Positions 17,083 to 25,001 of a stretch of DNA of 45,752 nt are shown in pieces (position 1 is the stretch's first letter; each line of letters begins with the position of its first letter). A program made the translations under genes and the position numbers. A model generated the notes under the pieces. That model saw only the letters and a program-made list of their open reading frames with translations, made no database searches and was not told the origin of the DNA. The DNA is from Thiocystis violacea. GTDB taxonomy: Bacteria; Pseudomonadota; Gammaproteobacteria; Chromatiales; Chromatiaceae. The stretch lies in the NCBI RefSeq assembly GCF_016583565.1, contig NZ_NRRF01000041.1, forward strand, positions 1 to 45,752, in the 5' to 3' direction.

Positions 17083-18111
17083 TCACAGGGAGATCCGGTG
17101 CTCCGTCGTCTTGTTGCAAGCACCGGGATCGGTGCGCTCGGCCTCGACTTCCTCGAAGGACAGCCCCAGGCGATCCAAGAGTTGGCGGTCCCGGTCGGAC
17201 TCGGCATTGGGCGCGGTCAGCAGCCGCTCGCCATAGAAGATGGAATTGGCGCCCGAGAGGAAGCACAGCGCCTGCAACTCGTCGCTCATCTCGCTGCGTC
17301 CCGCCGAGAGCCGCACATAGGAGGCCGGCATCAGGATGCGCGCGACCGCCACCACCCGCACCAGCTCGAATGGATCGAGCGCCTCGCGACCGAAGAGCGG
17401 GGTCCCCTCGACCTGGACCAGCAGATTGATGGGCACGGATTCCGGATGGGCCGGCAGGTTCGCCAGCTGCCTCAGCATGGAGGCGCGATCGCGGCGCGAT
17501 TCGCCCATGCCCAGGATGCCGCCGCTGCAGGTCTTGAGGCCGACCGCGCGGACATGTTCCAGCGTATCCAGGCGATCCTGGTAGGTGCGTGTCGTGATCA
17601 CCTGCCCATAGAATTCGGGTGAGGTGTCCAGATTGTGGTTGTAGTAGTCCAGGCCGGCGTCTTTCAGTCGGTGCGCCTGAGCGGCGGTCAGCATCCCCAG
17701 GGTGACGCAGGTCTCCATGCCGAGCGCATGGATGCCCTCGACCATCCGCACCACCTTCTCCAGGTTCTTATCCGTCGGGTTGCGCCAGGCGGCGCCCATG
17801 CAGAAACGCGTCGCGCCCCCGTGCCGCGCCTGCTGCGCGATCTCGAGGACATCCTCGACCGGCATCAGCGGCTCGGGCTCCAGCTGGGCCTCATGTTTCG
17901 CGCTTTGCGCGCAATAGCCGCAATCCTCCGGGCAGGCACCGGTCTTGATGCTCAGCAGCGTGCTGACCTGGATGCGATTGGGGTCGAAATGGGCGCGATG
18001 CACGCCCTGGGCGCGGAACAGCAGGTCACTGAACGGCAGATTCAGCAGGGCCTCGACCTCGTCGAGGGTCCAGTCGTTGCGCAGCGGGGTTCGCGTGTGG
18101 GTCGATAGCAT
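17083..18111 (-). CDS. bioB: Biotin synthase
   Basis: BioB is the radical-SAM enzyme that inserts sulfur into dethiobiotin. The 342-residue chain has the [4Fe-4S]-SAM motif [11 protein letters not shown] with Cys60, Cys64 and Cys67. It also has the conserved MGAAWRNP and [13 protein letters not shown] segments, and [28 protein letters not shown] near residue 260-287, which includes the Arg that contacts the auxiliary [2Fe-2S] cluster. It is the promoter-proximal gene of the operon. The leader of about 60 bases follows a promoter that overlaps a BirA-type operator, so expression should fall when biotin is plentiful. Confidence 0.97.
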   Translation of the reverse strand: MLSTHTRTPLRNDWTLDEVEALLNLPFSDLLFRAQGVHRAHFDPNRIQVSTLLSIKTGACPEDCGYCAQSAKHEAQLEPEPLMPVEDVLEIAQQARHGGATRFCMGAAWRNPTDKNLEKVVRMVEGIHALGMETCVTLGMLTAAQAHRLKDAGLDYYNHNLDTSPEFYGQVITTRTYQDRLDTLEHVRAVGLKTCSGGILGMGESRRDRASMLRQLANLPAHPESVPINLLVQVEGTPLFGREALDPFELVRVVAVARILMPASYVRLSAGRSEMSDELQALCFLSGANSIFYGERLLTAPNAESDRDRQLLDRLGLSFEEVEAERTDPGACNKTTEHRISL

Positions 18112-18176
18112 GAGGAGTCAGTCGTGGACAGGGCGTTCCTGCTTGGCACGGACAGGGCCGCCGAAAAAAGAATGCC

Positions 18177-18204
18177 ACTCTAGCGAGTCCGGGTATCTTG
18201 TCAA
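18177..18204 (-). promoter_or_regulatory. Sigma-70 promoter of the biotin operon
   Basis: Read on the minus strand, a consensus TTGACA (18204-18199) is followed after 16 bases by TAGAGT (18182-18177), about 65 bases before the bioB start codon. The -35 hexamer is part of one half of the inverted repeat at 18198-18230, so a bound repressor would cover it. Confidence 0.6.
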
Positions 18205-18230
18205 CCGAAAAGCGTGGTTTTGGTTGACAG
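18198..18230. promoter_or_regulatory. Probable BirA (biotin repressor) operator
   Basis: TTGTCAACC (18198-18206) and GGTTGACAG (18222-18230) are inverted repeats, eight of nine positions matching, separated by 15 bases. This closely follows the known BirA operator pattern (TTGTxAACC, about 15 bases, GGTTxACAA) and lies between bioB and the divergent comF. The right half also contains a TTGACA that could be a -35 for comF, though no good -10 is seen on that side. Confidence 0.75.
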
Positions 18231-18331
18231 CCGGGCCTGACCGATTGGGATTGACGTCGCAGCCTCGCGTTTCTTCCGGTCTTGCCTGAACATTGGCGGC
18301 TGGCTCCGTGGACCTTCGGGAGATCGCCGCG

Positions 18332-19078
18332 ATGATGAGCACGCCTGGCTGGAGGCTGATGCGAACGCTCGGATTCAACCGACTGATCGAGCGGCTCTAT
18401 CCGCCGACCTGTCTGCTCTGCGGCGCGCCAGGCGAGGGCGGGCGCGACCTCTGCGCCGGGTGCCGGAGTGAGCTGCCGTGGAATCTCAACGCCTGCGCGC
18501 GCTGTGCGCTGCCCTTCGATGTCGCCGTTCCGGCCGGCACCCTGTGCGGTGCCTGTCAGAAGAAGCCCCCGGCGTTCGATCGCTGTGTGACCGCCTTTCG
18601 CTACGAGCAGGCGGTTCCGGCCCTGGTGGTCGGCGCCAAGTTCCGCGGCCAGCTCAATGCGGCGCGGCTGCTCGGTGAGTGCCTGGCGGTGCGCATCCAT
18701 GAGGCGACGGGCGCGGCGGGAGGCGGGCGGCCGGACGTCCTCATCCCGGTCCCGCTGCATCGCAGGCGTCTGCGTCAGCGCGGCTATAACCAGGCGTTCG
18801 AGATCGCGCGAAGCCTCGGTCGGGCCTTGAATCTGCCCGTCGATGCGGGATGCTGCGCGCGCCTCATGGCGACGCCCCCGCAAGCCGGTCTCGACGAGCG
18901 CGCGCGGCGGCGCAACATCCGCGGCGCCTTTGCGGTGACGGCGTCCCTCGCCGGTGTCAGCGTCGCCGTTGTCGACGATGTGGTCACGACCGGCAGCACG
19001 GTCAATGAGCTGAGCCGGATCCTGGCCGCCGCGGGCGCCGCGCGGGTCGAGGTCTGGGCGGTCGCGCGGACCCCCTAA
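18332..19078 (+). CDS. comF: ComF family phosphoribosyltransferase-like protein
   Basis: This is a homologue of ComF/ComFC, a protein needed for natural DNA uptake in several bacteria, with a PRTase fold. The chain has 248 residues from the ATG at 18332. An N-terminal zinc-binding part has paired cysteines (CLLCG, CAGC, CARCALP, CGACQ, about 30-85). The C-terminal phosphoribosyltransferase domain has VLIPVPLHRRRLRQRGYNQ (about 134-152) and the PRPP loop VAVVDDVVTTGST (about 210-222). A TTG at 18293 could lengthen it by 13 residues. It is divergent from bioB and shares the upstream operator region, an arrangement common in gammaproteobacteria. Its TAA stop codon forms the left copy of the apparent target duplication of the element that follows. 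Confidence 0.9.
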   Translation: MMSTPGWRLMRTLGFNRLIERLYPPTCLLCGAPGEGGRDLCAGCRSELPWNLNACARCALPFDVAVPAGTLCGACQKKPPAFDRCVTAFRYEQAVPALVVGAKFRGQLNAARLLGECLAVRIHEATGAAGGGRPDVLIPVPLHRRRLRQRGYNQAFEIARSLGRALNLPVDAGCCARLMATPPQAGLDERARRRNIRGAFAVTASLAGVSVAVVDDVVTTGSTVNELSRILAAAGAARVEVWAVARTP

Positions 19079-19299
19079 GGAACTGTCCGTCTTCTACTGC
19101 CGATTCGAGCCTGGTGACGAAGCTCCAGCTTCGTCACCCGCGAGACGAAGCTCCGCTTCGCGAACTCGAGGATCCGCGCCTGGATCGACTCAATCAAGGG
19201 CCGGAAGCCGCCGAAGTCGTGAAGCAGAGCTTCATCGCTGAGGTCACGAAGCTGGAGCTTCGTGACCAGAAAAGCGGGAAGCAATTGATGGACAGTCCC
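19079..19299. mobile_element. MITE-like non-coding element with terminal inverted repeats
   Basis: A 221-bp segment bounded by GGAACTGTCCGTC (19079-19091) and the reverse complement of GGGACTGTCCATC (19287-19299), 11 of 13 positions matching. Both ends are flanked by TAA, and the left TAA is the comF stop codon. Inside are two perfect 12-bp-arm hairpins with two-base loops (19113-19138 and 19242-19267), based on ACGAAGCT/AGCTTCGT, and a smaller related one (about 19146-19160). It codes for nothing credible. It looks like a miniature transposable element; palindromes linked to REP/Y1-type transposases are an alternative source. Confidence 0.55.
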
Positions 19300-19323
19300 T
19301 AAGTTTCCTCCGTGCCGCTGAGG

Positions 19324-20574
19324 CTAGAGGTTAAACAAGGGTCGCGCGTCGATACGCTGGTCGATGGCGGTCAGCATCCGCTGGTAGGCCTGCGTCTTCG
19401 GGTCGCCGAAACGGCTGGTGAAGCTGTCGCGGCTCATGCCTTCCGGGAGTCCGTCGATCGGCGGCATGAAGTCGTCCGCCGTCAAGCCGCGGGCGGCGAC
19501 CTGCTGCAGGCGGCGCGCGCTGGCCGGGCTTTGGGTCGCGAGCTGCGCGAAACGGATCCCGGCCCGGTTCGCCGTCATGTCCGCGAAGCTGAAGCCGCTG
19601 CCGCCGTCGGAGTCGGAGACCTCCTTGTACCAGCCGATGAGGCTGGAAAGGGTGTCGTTCCCCTGGACGGCGAGCGCGGCGGATGTCATGAAGTGTTGGC
19701 CGAGGTCGCGGCGACCGCGCAGCAGCACGACGCGCGGCCGTTTGGCGTTGCCCGTGTCGGCCTCCGCGGGGTCATGCATGACGCGTCCGTTGACATAGGC
19801 GGCCAAGGCGAGGATGACCGCGCGATTGGAGGTCACCGGATCGGTTGCCTGATCCGCGTCCGCCGCGGCGAGCAGCGCGGCGAGCAGGTCCGCGAGCTCG
19901 ATCGGTTTGCGACGCGGTTTGTCGGCCGTCAAGGTTTCCAACCGAGCCTGATAGCGCAGGACGTGGGGGAGGTCCGCCGCCGCGACCAGGCCGCTGCCGA
20001 GGTGCTCCAGCATGTAGGGTCGCCACGCGTAGCTGACGAGGATCCGATCCCTTTGGATCTGGACCTGATCGAGGATCTGCGCGCGCTCGACCGCGCCCAA
20101 GGCTTGCTCGACCAGCGTCTGGGCCAGCACGCCCGGAATCGGAAGGCCAGCGATCCGTGCCGAGGCGATCCGAGGCAGTGGGTCGCCCTCGACGACGCTG
20201 AGATCGAGATTGAGATAGCTCTGGACCTGATCGAACGGCAGTCGCAGCGACACCAGGATCCGCGCGCCGCCCTGACCCAGATGCACGTGACCACGTCCCT
20301 GGCCGATCTTGTCGACCAAGGCATTGAGCAGCAGATTCGCCTCGCGCTCGTTCAGGCTGAGGCTGTTCAGCCCCTCGGAGCGGTTCGCGCTGGGCCGGTT
20401 CACGGCGATCCAGCGCTGCACCCAGGCGCGCTCGGCCGCGGTGATGTGCATGTCCGTTTCCAGCAGCGGACGGCTGTCCAGGATGACGAGCGCGGCCAAG
20501 CCGATGCCGGCGGCGATGGCGATGCCGCACAGCCAAACCAGGGTTTTGATCAGGACGTTCATGAAGCGGGACAT
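19324..20574 (-). CDS. Membrane-anchored protein of unknown function
   Basis: I do not recognise this 416-residue protein. One N-terminal membrane span (about 8-31, VWLCGIAIAAGIGLAALVI) anchors it, and the rest is probably periplasmic. The N-terminal half (about 35-200) has alternating hydrophobic strands with segments such as LSLNEREANLLLNAL and GARILVSLRLPF. The C-terminal half is helical with RPRVVLLRGRRDLGQHFMTSAALAVQG and DTLSSLIGWYKEVSDSDGGSGFSFADMTANRAG. The latter region (about 300-350) looks conserved and could be a domain of its own. A start four codons later (20562) is possible. It stands alone between the MITE-like element and the divergent carbonic-anhydrase-like gene. Codon use matches the surroundings, so it appears native. 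Confidence 0.75.
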   Translation of the reverse strand: MSRFMNVLIKTLVWLCGIAIAAGIGLAALVILDSRPLLETDMHITAAERAWVQRWIAVNRPSANRSEGLNSLSLNEREANLLLNALVDKIGQGRGHVHLGQGGARILVSLRLPFDQVQSYLNLDLSVVEGDPLPRIASARIAGLPIPGVLAQTLVEQALGAVERAQILDQVQIQRDRILVSYAWRPYMLEHLGSGLVAAADLPHVLRYQARLETLTADKPRRKPIELADLLAALLAAADADQATDPVTSNRAVILALAAYVNGRVMHDPAEADTGNAKRPRVVLLRGRRDLGQHFMTSAALAVQGNDTLSSLIGWYKEVSDSDGGSGFSFADMTANRAGIRFAQLATQSPASARRLQQVAARGLTADDFMPPIDGLPEGMSRDSFTSRFGDPKTQAYQRMLTAIDQRIDARPLFNL

Positions 20575-20726
20575 GACTCCGTTACAGCGATATTCAGGAC
20601 GGGTTTGGATGCCTGCAAGCGCCCGGGGGCTATTCCAGCACGGAGCCCGGCGCGCGGACGTTGCGCATCCTCACATCGCCCACGCACAGTATGATCAGGT
20701 GCATGACATGACATCAGGTGATTGAC

Positions 20727-21275
20727 ATGACTGAGATCCGATCCTTCGAGGGCAAGCAACCGCGGATCGCAGCCGATGCCTGGATCCACCCGAGCGCGGT
20801 CGTGATCGGCGACGTCCACCTCGGGCCTGGGTCGTCCATCTGGCCCCTGTGCGTGGTGCGCGGCGACATCCACCGCATCGAGATCGGCACCGAGACCAAT
20901 ATCCAGGATGGCAGTATCCTGCATGTCTCGCACGACAGCCGCTTCATGCCGGGCGGGGCGCCGATCCTCATCCATGATCGCGTGACCGTCGGACATCAGG
21001 TCGTGCTGCATGGCTGCGAGATCCAGCACCACTGTCTGGTCGGTATCGGCGCCCGCGTGCTCGATCGCGCCCTGCTGGAGCCCTGGACCATGCTGGGTGC
21101 CGGGGCGCTGGTGACACCTGGGCAAGTGCTCGAGGGCGGTTATCTCTGGCTCGGGACGCCCGCCCGCCGCGCGCGGACACTGACCGACCGGGAGCTCGAG
21201 TATCTGGACTATGTCGCCGGCAACTATGTTCGGCTCACCCAGGCCTATCGGGCCGAGCAGGAGGCGGCGCCTTGA
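20727..21275 (+). CDS. Gamma-carbonic anhydrase family protein (YrdA/PaaY-like)
   Basis: This is a 182-residue left-handed beta-helix protein built of hexapeptide repeats (about 15-150), of the type found in YrdA, PaaY and CaiE. Possible metal-ligand histidines occur in LHVSHDS (about 67-73) and GHQVVLHG (about 90-97), so the trimeric zinc site of gamma-class carbonic anhydrases appears preserved. Real activity is uncertain in this branch. The ATG at 20727 has AGGTG six bases upstream (20716-20720). A GTG at 20718 would sit inside that ribosome-binding site and is rejected. It is divergent from the 416-residue gene. Confidence 0.9.
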   Translation: MTEIRSFEGKQPRIAADAWIHPSAVVIGDVHLGPGSSIWPLCVVRGDIHRIEIGTETNIQDGSILHVSHDSRFMPGGAPILIHDRVTVGHQVVLHGCEIQHHCLVGIGARVLDRALLEPWTMLGAGALVTPGQVLEGGYLWLGTPARRARTLTDRELEYLDYVAGNYVRLTQAYRAEQEAAP

Positions 21276-21334
21276 GGTCGGCTCGCCGCAAGCGGCGACG
21301 CGCGACCCGCTCGCGTGACACGGCGCCGACTCCC

Positions 21335-22231
21335 TCAAGCCACCGCTTCCGCCTCCTCGGGAACGCGGTTCACATCGACTGCGACCAGCAGCTCGTGCGC
21401 CCCCCCGCCATAGAAGATCCCACGCAGCGGCGTGACGTCCTGGAAGTCGCGGCCGATCGCGGTGGTGATGTACTGCTCGGACGAGAGCTGGTCGTTGGTC
21501 GGGTCGAAGTCGATCCAGCCGACATCCGGCAGCAGGATCGAGAACCAGGCGTGCGAGGCGTCGGCGCCCTGGAGCTTGACTTGGCCTGGCGGCGGCAGCG
21601 TCTCCAGATAGCCGCTGACGTAACGGGCCGGCAGGCCGAGCCCGCGCAGGCCGGCGATGGCGACATGGGCGAAGTCCTGGCAAACACCGCGGCGCTTTTC
21701 CATAACCTCCGCGATTGGCGTTGCGATTGTGGTCGAGGCTGGGTCGTACTCGAACTCGCGGAAGATTCGGCCCATGAAATCCCGCGTCGCCTCAAGGATG
21801 GGCCGACCCTTGGTGAAGGAGACGGCCGCATACTGAGTCGCGGAGGCTTCCAGCGGGATGTGCGCCGACGGGAGGCTGAAGATGCGGGCATCCGTCATCA
21901 TGCCGTCGCCCTTGTCGTAGAGACGCTCGGCCACGTTTTCCCAGGGCGGTGTACGGTCGGCCTCTGGCGGGGGTAGGGGGGTAATCTCCACCTCGCTGGT
22001 GGCCGTGACCTCCAGCGCCTTGTGTGCCTGCTGGATGGAGAAGTAGCTGACGCGGTTGCCGAAGAAGTCCTCGTGCTCGCGACTCACGGACGGCCAGGGA
22101 TCCACCCGCACGCTCGACGCCAGGCAGCGCTGGGTGCGGGTCTGAATCGGCTTGAGATGCGCGATGCTGTGGCAGAGCGAGACCGGCTCGGCATACTGAT
22201 AGCGCGTGACGTGATGGATGCGGTACTTCAT
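21335..22231 (-). CDS. Transglutaminase-like cysteine protease family protein
   Basis: This is a 298-residue protein with an N-terminal bacterial transglutaminase-like beta domain (from MKYRIHHVTRYQYAEPVSL) and a catalytic papain-like fold. The triad is readable as Cys184 (RRGVCQDFAH), His227 (DASHAW) and Asp243 (DFDPTND). Members of this family are probably peptidases or amidases and not cross-linking enzymes. It overlaps the upstream ATP-grasp/alpha-E gene by four bases (ATGA at 22228-22231), so the two are translationally coupled. That pairing is recurrent in bacteria and has been proposed from comparative genomics to make and process a peptide-like product or tag. The true start at 22231 is clear from the family N-terminus; the frame stays open far upstream without meaning. 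Confidence 0.92.
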   Translation of the reverse strand: MKYRIHHVTRYQYAEPVSLCHSIAHLKPIQTRTQRCLASSVRVDPWPSVSREHEDFFGNRVSYFSIQQAHKALEVTATSEVEITPLPPPEADRTPPWENVAERLYDKGDGMMTDARIFSLPSAHIPLEASATQYAAVSFTKGRPILEATRDFMGRIFREFEYDPASTTIATPIAEVMEKRRGVCQDFAHVAIAGLRGLGLPARYVSGYLETLPPPGQVKLQGADASHAWFSILLPDVGWIDFDPTNDQLSSEQYITTAIGRDFQDVTPLRGIFYGGGAHELLVAVDVNRVPEEAEAVA

Positions 22232-24816
22232 GGCGTCGGGCTCCCGGTCCGACGCAGGAGACTGTGTGGCTGCTCCTCGTGGCGGAAATATTGGCCAGTG
22301 ATGGCATCCGAGATGGCCGCTAGCTGCTCGGTGAGCTCGACCAGCATCCGCGCCAGCGCAACCCGCCGCTCGCTTTGCTTCTCGACCTGAATGAGGGCGT
22401 CGATCTCCGCGAGCCGGATGTCGGTCAGGCTGCGCATCACCAGCTTCTCGACCGCGGTGCGTCCGACTGCCAGATCGCCGCGCGGGAGCTCGGTGACCAG
22501 CTTCTGGAGCATGACGATCTGGTAGGCGAGGGCGCGCGGATTGCCTTCGTCCTGGAAGACTAGGTCGAGCAGGGCGCCGACCCGCGTGCCGCCCCGATAG
22601 CGCCGGCGATAGGTGATGACGCTGTCGGTGATCCCCAGAACGGCCTCGATCACCATGTTTTCGTCCTGCTCGGGTGAGGTCGGGACCAGGGTTGAGAGCA
22701 AGAGACTGGCGATGGCCGCGCCGCGTTCCAGTCGCCGGCCGACCTCCAGGAAGTGCCAGCCCTCGTTGTGGGTCATGTTCTCCTGGCTCAGCCCGGAGAA
22801 GGCGACGAGCGCGGTGACCAATGGGTCCAGCTCGTCGAGTGCCTGGGACAACTGGGCGGGCGGATGCTCGGAGAGGCTCGCCTGCAGCGACTCGATGTTG
22901 CCGATGACCCGCCAGGTGTCGCCGGAGAGGCGGTCGCGCACCGAGTAGGCGGCCTGCCCGAGGGCTTGCAGTGTTTGCGGCAGGCTGCCCAGCCGATTGC
23001 GGTCCGAGATCAGGGAGAGCAGTTCCGGGACGGGCTCGCGCAGACGTTTCTCGGACCCCTCGCCGACGAAGCCCGGGAAGGATTGCGTCTGATTCGTCAG
23101 CGCCTCCAGCAGCGGGCGCAGGCAGGAGGAGGCCGCCTTGGCGAGCGGGACGTCGCTGCGCTCGGCGTACTTGAAGATGGTGATGCGCAGCAGACGCACC
23201 AGTCCCTCGGCGCGCTCGGCGTAGCGACCGATCCAGAAGAGGTTGTCCGCCACGCGGCTGGAGACGGCGCTCTCCTGCACCACCGCGGGCGTCATCAGCA
23301 TCTCGTTCGCCGGTAACAGACTCTCCTGGCGCTCCGGCTCCGAGGCGAGCACCCAGACGTCCTTGCCCAGCCCGCCGAGGTGGCTCGAGACGCCGGTGCT
23401 CTCGTTCCCCAAGGTCACGCGGCCGAGTCCGCCGGGCATCACGGTGTAGCCGTCGTCCTCGGCCATGAGGAAGGTGCGCAGCACCGTGGGGCGTGGCTCC
23501 AGGTGCTGGCCGATCAGCGCCGGCGCGGTCGAGGGTTGGATGCGCTCTTGCGCGACATAGCGCGAGGGATGCGCCTGGATCGCCTGGGCGAGCTTCTTGC
23601 GTGCCTCCGGGCTCATGGTGCCCGGTGCGAGGAAGGGTTGGCTGGAGGGACCGGAGATCGACTTGACGAGGAGCTGGTCCAGATTGTCCAGCACGTGCTC
23701 GCGTGATGCCGGGTCGCCGCACCACCAGGTCGGGATGTCCGGCAGCACCAGCTCCTCGCCGAGCAGGTGCTGACAGAGCTGTGGCAGGAAGGCCATGAGC
23801 GCGTCGTGCTCCAGCACGCCGCTGCCCAGGGCATTGGCCAGGGTGACGTTGCCGGCGCGCGCGGCCTGCACCAGACCGGGGATGCCGAGGAAGGAGTCTT
23901 CCCGCAGCTCCAGCGGGTCGCACCAGATGTCGTCGACCCGGCGCAGGACGGCGTCGATGCGCTCGAGCCGCCCCAGGGTGCGCAGCCAGAGCGCGCCGTC
24001 GCGCACCGAGAGGTCGCCACCCTGCACCAGGGTGTAGCCCAGGTAATTCGCCAGATAGGCGTGCTCGAAATAGGCCTCGTTCTGCGGTCCAGGGGTCAAG
24101 AAGACGACCCGTGCATCCTCGGCCCGCTGCGGGGCGATCTGCGTGAGGGTGCGGCGCATGGAGCGGAAGAAACCGGCCAGCCGGTGGACATGCGAGTCGC
24201 GGAACAGGCTCGGCAGTACGCGCGAGAGCACCACCCGGTTCTCCAGCGCATAGCCCGCGCCCGGGGGGCTCTGGGTGCGGTCCCCGATCACGCGCCAGCG
24301 CCCGTCCGGCAGGCGCGTGAGGTCGGCCGCATAGTGCACCAGCGGCCGTCCGCCCGGGATCTCGATGCCATGGCAGGGCAGGAGGTAGCCCGGATGGCCG
24401 TCGATCAGCTCTGCCGGCAGCAGCTCCAGTCGGATGAGGTCGCGCGGGCCGTAGAGGTCGAGCAGGATGAGGTTGAAGAGCTCCGCGCGCTGGATGAGGC
24501 CGCGCTCCAGCTCGGCCCATTCCTCGCTGCGAATCATCAGCGGCAGCAGGTCCAGCTCCCAGGAGCGTGACATCCCCTGCGGATCGCCGTGCAGGTTGTA
24601 GGTGACCCCATTGTCGCGGATGAGGCGCGAGGCCTCGCGCCAGCGCTCCTCGATGCCGGCGGGTCCCAGGGTCCGCAGCGCGTCGAGGAAATACTGCCAG
24701 TGCGGACGCACCTCCCCCTCGGCCGTGCGCATCTCGTCGTAGCAGCCCGCTAAAGGGGCGTAAGCGTCCACCAGACTCGGTTGGTCGGGCGGGGGCGCCA
24801 GGTCGGCTAAAGGCAT
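22228..24816 (-). CDS. Circularly permuted ATP-grasp and alpha-E domain fusion protein
   Basis: This is an 862-residue fusion. The first part (about 20-480) matches the circularly permuted type 2 ATP-grasp family (DUF404/DUF407), with GVTYNLHGDPQGMSRSWELDLLPL near 60-83, VFLTPGPQNEAYFEHAYLANYLG near 235-257 and the SISGPSSQPF/VAQERI segments. The second part (about 510-850) is an all-helical alpha-E (DUF403) domain, starting near RVADNLFWIGRYAERAEGLVRLLR. In many genomes these two domains are separate adjacent genes; here they are one chain. It is predicted to form amide or peptide bonds on an unknown substrate. The start at 24816 is preferred over one 14 codons upstream, because the earlier leader is poorly conserved. 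It is coupled to the downstream transglutaminase-like gene. Confidence 0.93.
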   Translation of the reverse strand: MPLADLAPPPDQPSLVDAYAPLAGCYDEMRTAEGEVRPHWQYFLDALRTLGPAGIEERWREASRLIRDNGVTYNLHGDPQGMSRSWELDLLPLMIRSEEWAELERGLIQRAELFNLILLDLYGPRDLIRLELLPAELIDGHPGYLLPCHGIEIPGGRPLVHYAADLTRLPDGRWRVIGDRTQSPPGAGYALENRVVLSRVLPSLFRDSHVHRLAGFFRSMRRTLTQIAPQRAEDARVVFLTPGPQNEAYFEHAYLANYLGYTLVQGGDLSVRDGALWLRTLGRLERIDAVLRRVDDIWCDPLELREDSFLGIPGLVQAARAGNVTLANALGSGVLEHDALMAFLPQLCQHLLGEELVLPDIPTWWCGDPASREHVLDNLDQLLVKSISGPSSQPFLAPGTMSPEARKKLAQAIQAHPSRYVAQERIQPSTAPALIGQHLEPRPTVLRTFLMAEDDGYTVMPGGLGRVTLGNESTGVSSHLGGLGKDVWVLASEPERQESLLPANEMLMTPAVVQESAVSSRVADNLFWIGRYAERAEGLVRLLRITIFKYAERSDVPLAKAASSCLRPLLEALTNQTQSFPGFVGEGSEKRLREPVPELLSLISDRNRLGSLPQTLQALGQAAYSVRDRLSGDTWRVIGNIESLQASLSEHPPAQLSQALDELDPLVTALVAFSGLSQENMTHNEGWHFLEVGRRLERGAAIASLLLSTLVPTSPEQDENMVIEAVLGITDSVITYRRRYRGGTRVGALLDLVFQDEGNPRALAYQIVMLQKLVTELPRGDLAVGRTAVEKLVMRSLTDIRLAEIDALIQVEKQSERRVALARMLVELTEQLAAISDAITGQYFRHEEQPHSLLRRTGSPTP

Positions 24817-25001
24817 TGGGTGAGGACTCGTTCGGTGCGCGGACCCCCGATTAGACACGTCAAGCAGGGGGGATTCAAGGCGGGTCGTCGAGGAACCGGC
24901 AACCGGTCACGCATCACTGGGTCCAGATCTCGGGCTCAGCGTCCCGTCAAGACGGCATGGGTCCGCCGAGCCGATGGGCTTGGGGCGCCCAGCGTGCCCG
25001 C

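Noticed and set aside
19114..19302. Small peptides with TKLQLR/TKLELR repeats
   Set aside because: They are translations of the hairpin arms of the MITE-like element, seen on both strands because the arms are palindromic.
19312..20694. A 460-residue plus-strand frame opposite the 416-residue gene
   Set aside because: The minus-strand product has a membrane anchor and natural composition; the plus-strand product has neither and lacks a good start.
22232..24520. Upstream extension of the transglutaminase-like frame by 763 codons
   Set aside because: The extension lies out of frame inside the ATP-grasp/alpha-E gene and is Pro/Arg/Ala-rich; the conserved family N-terminus starts at 22231.
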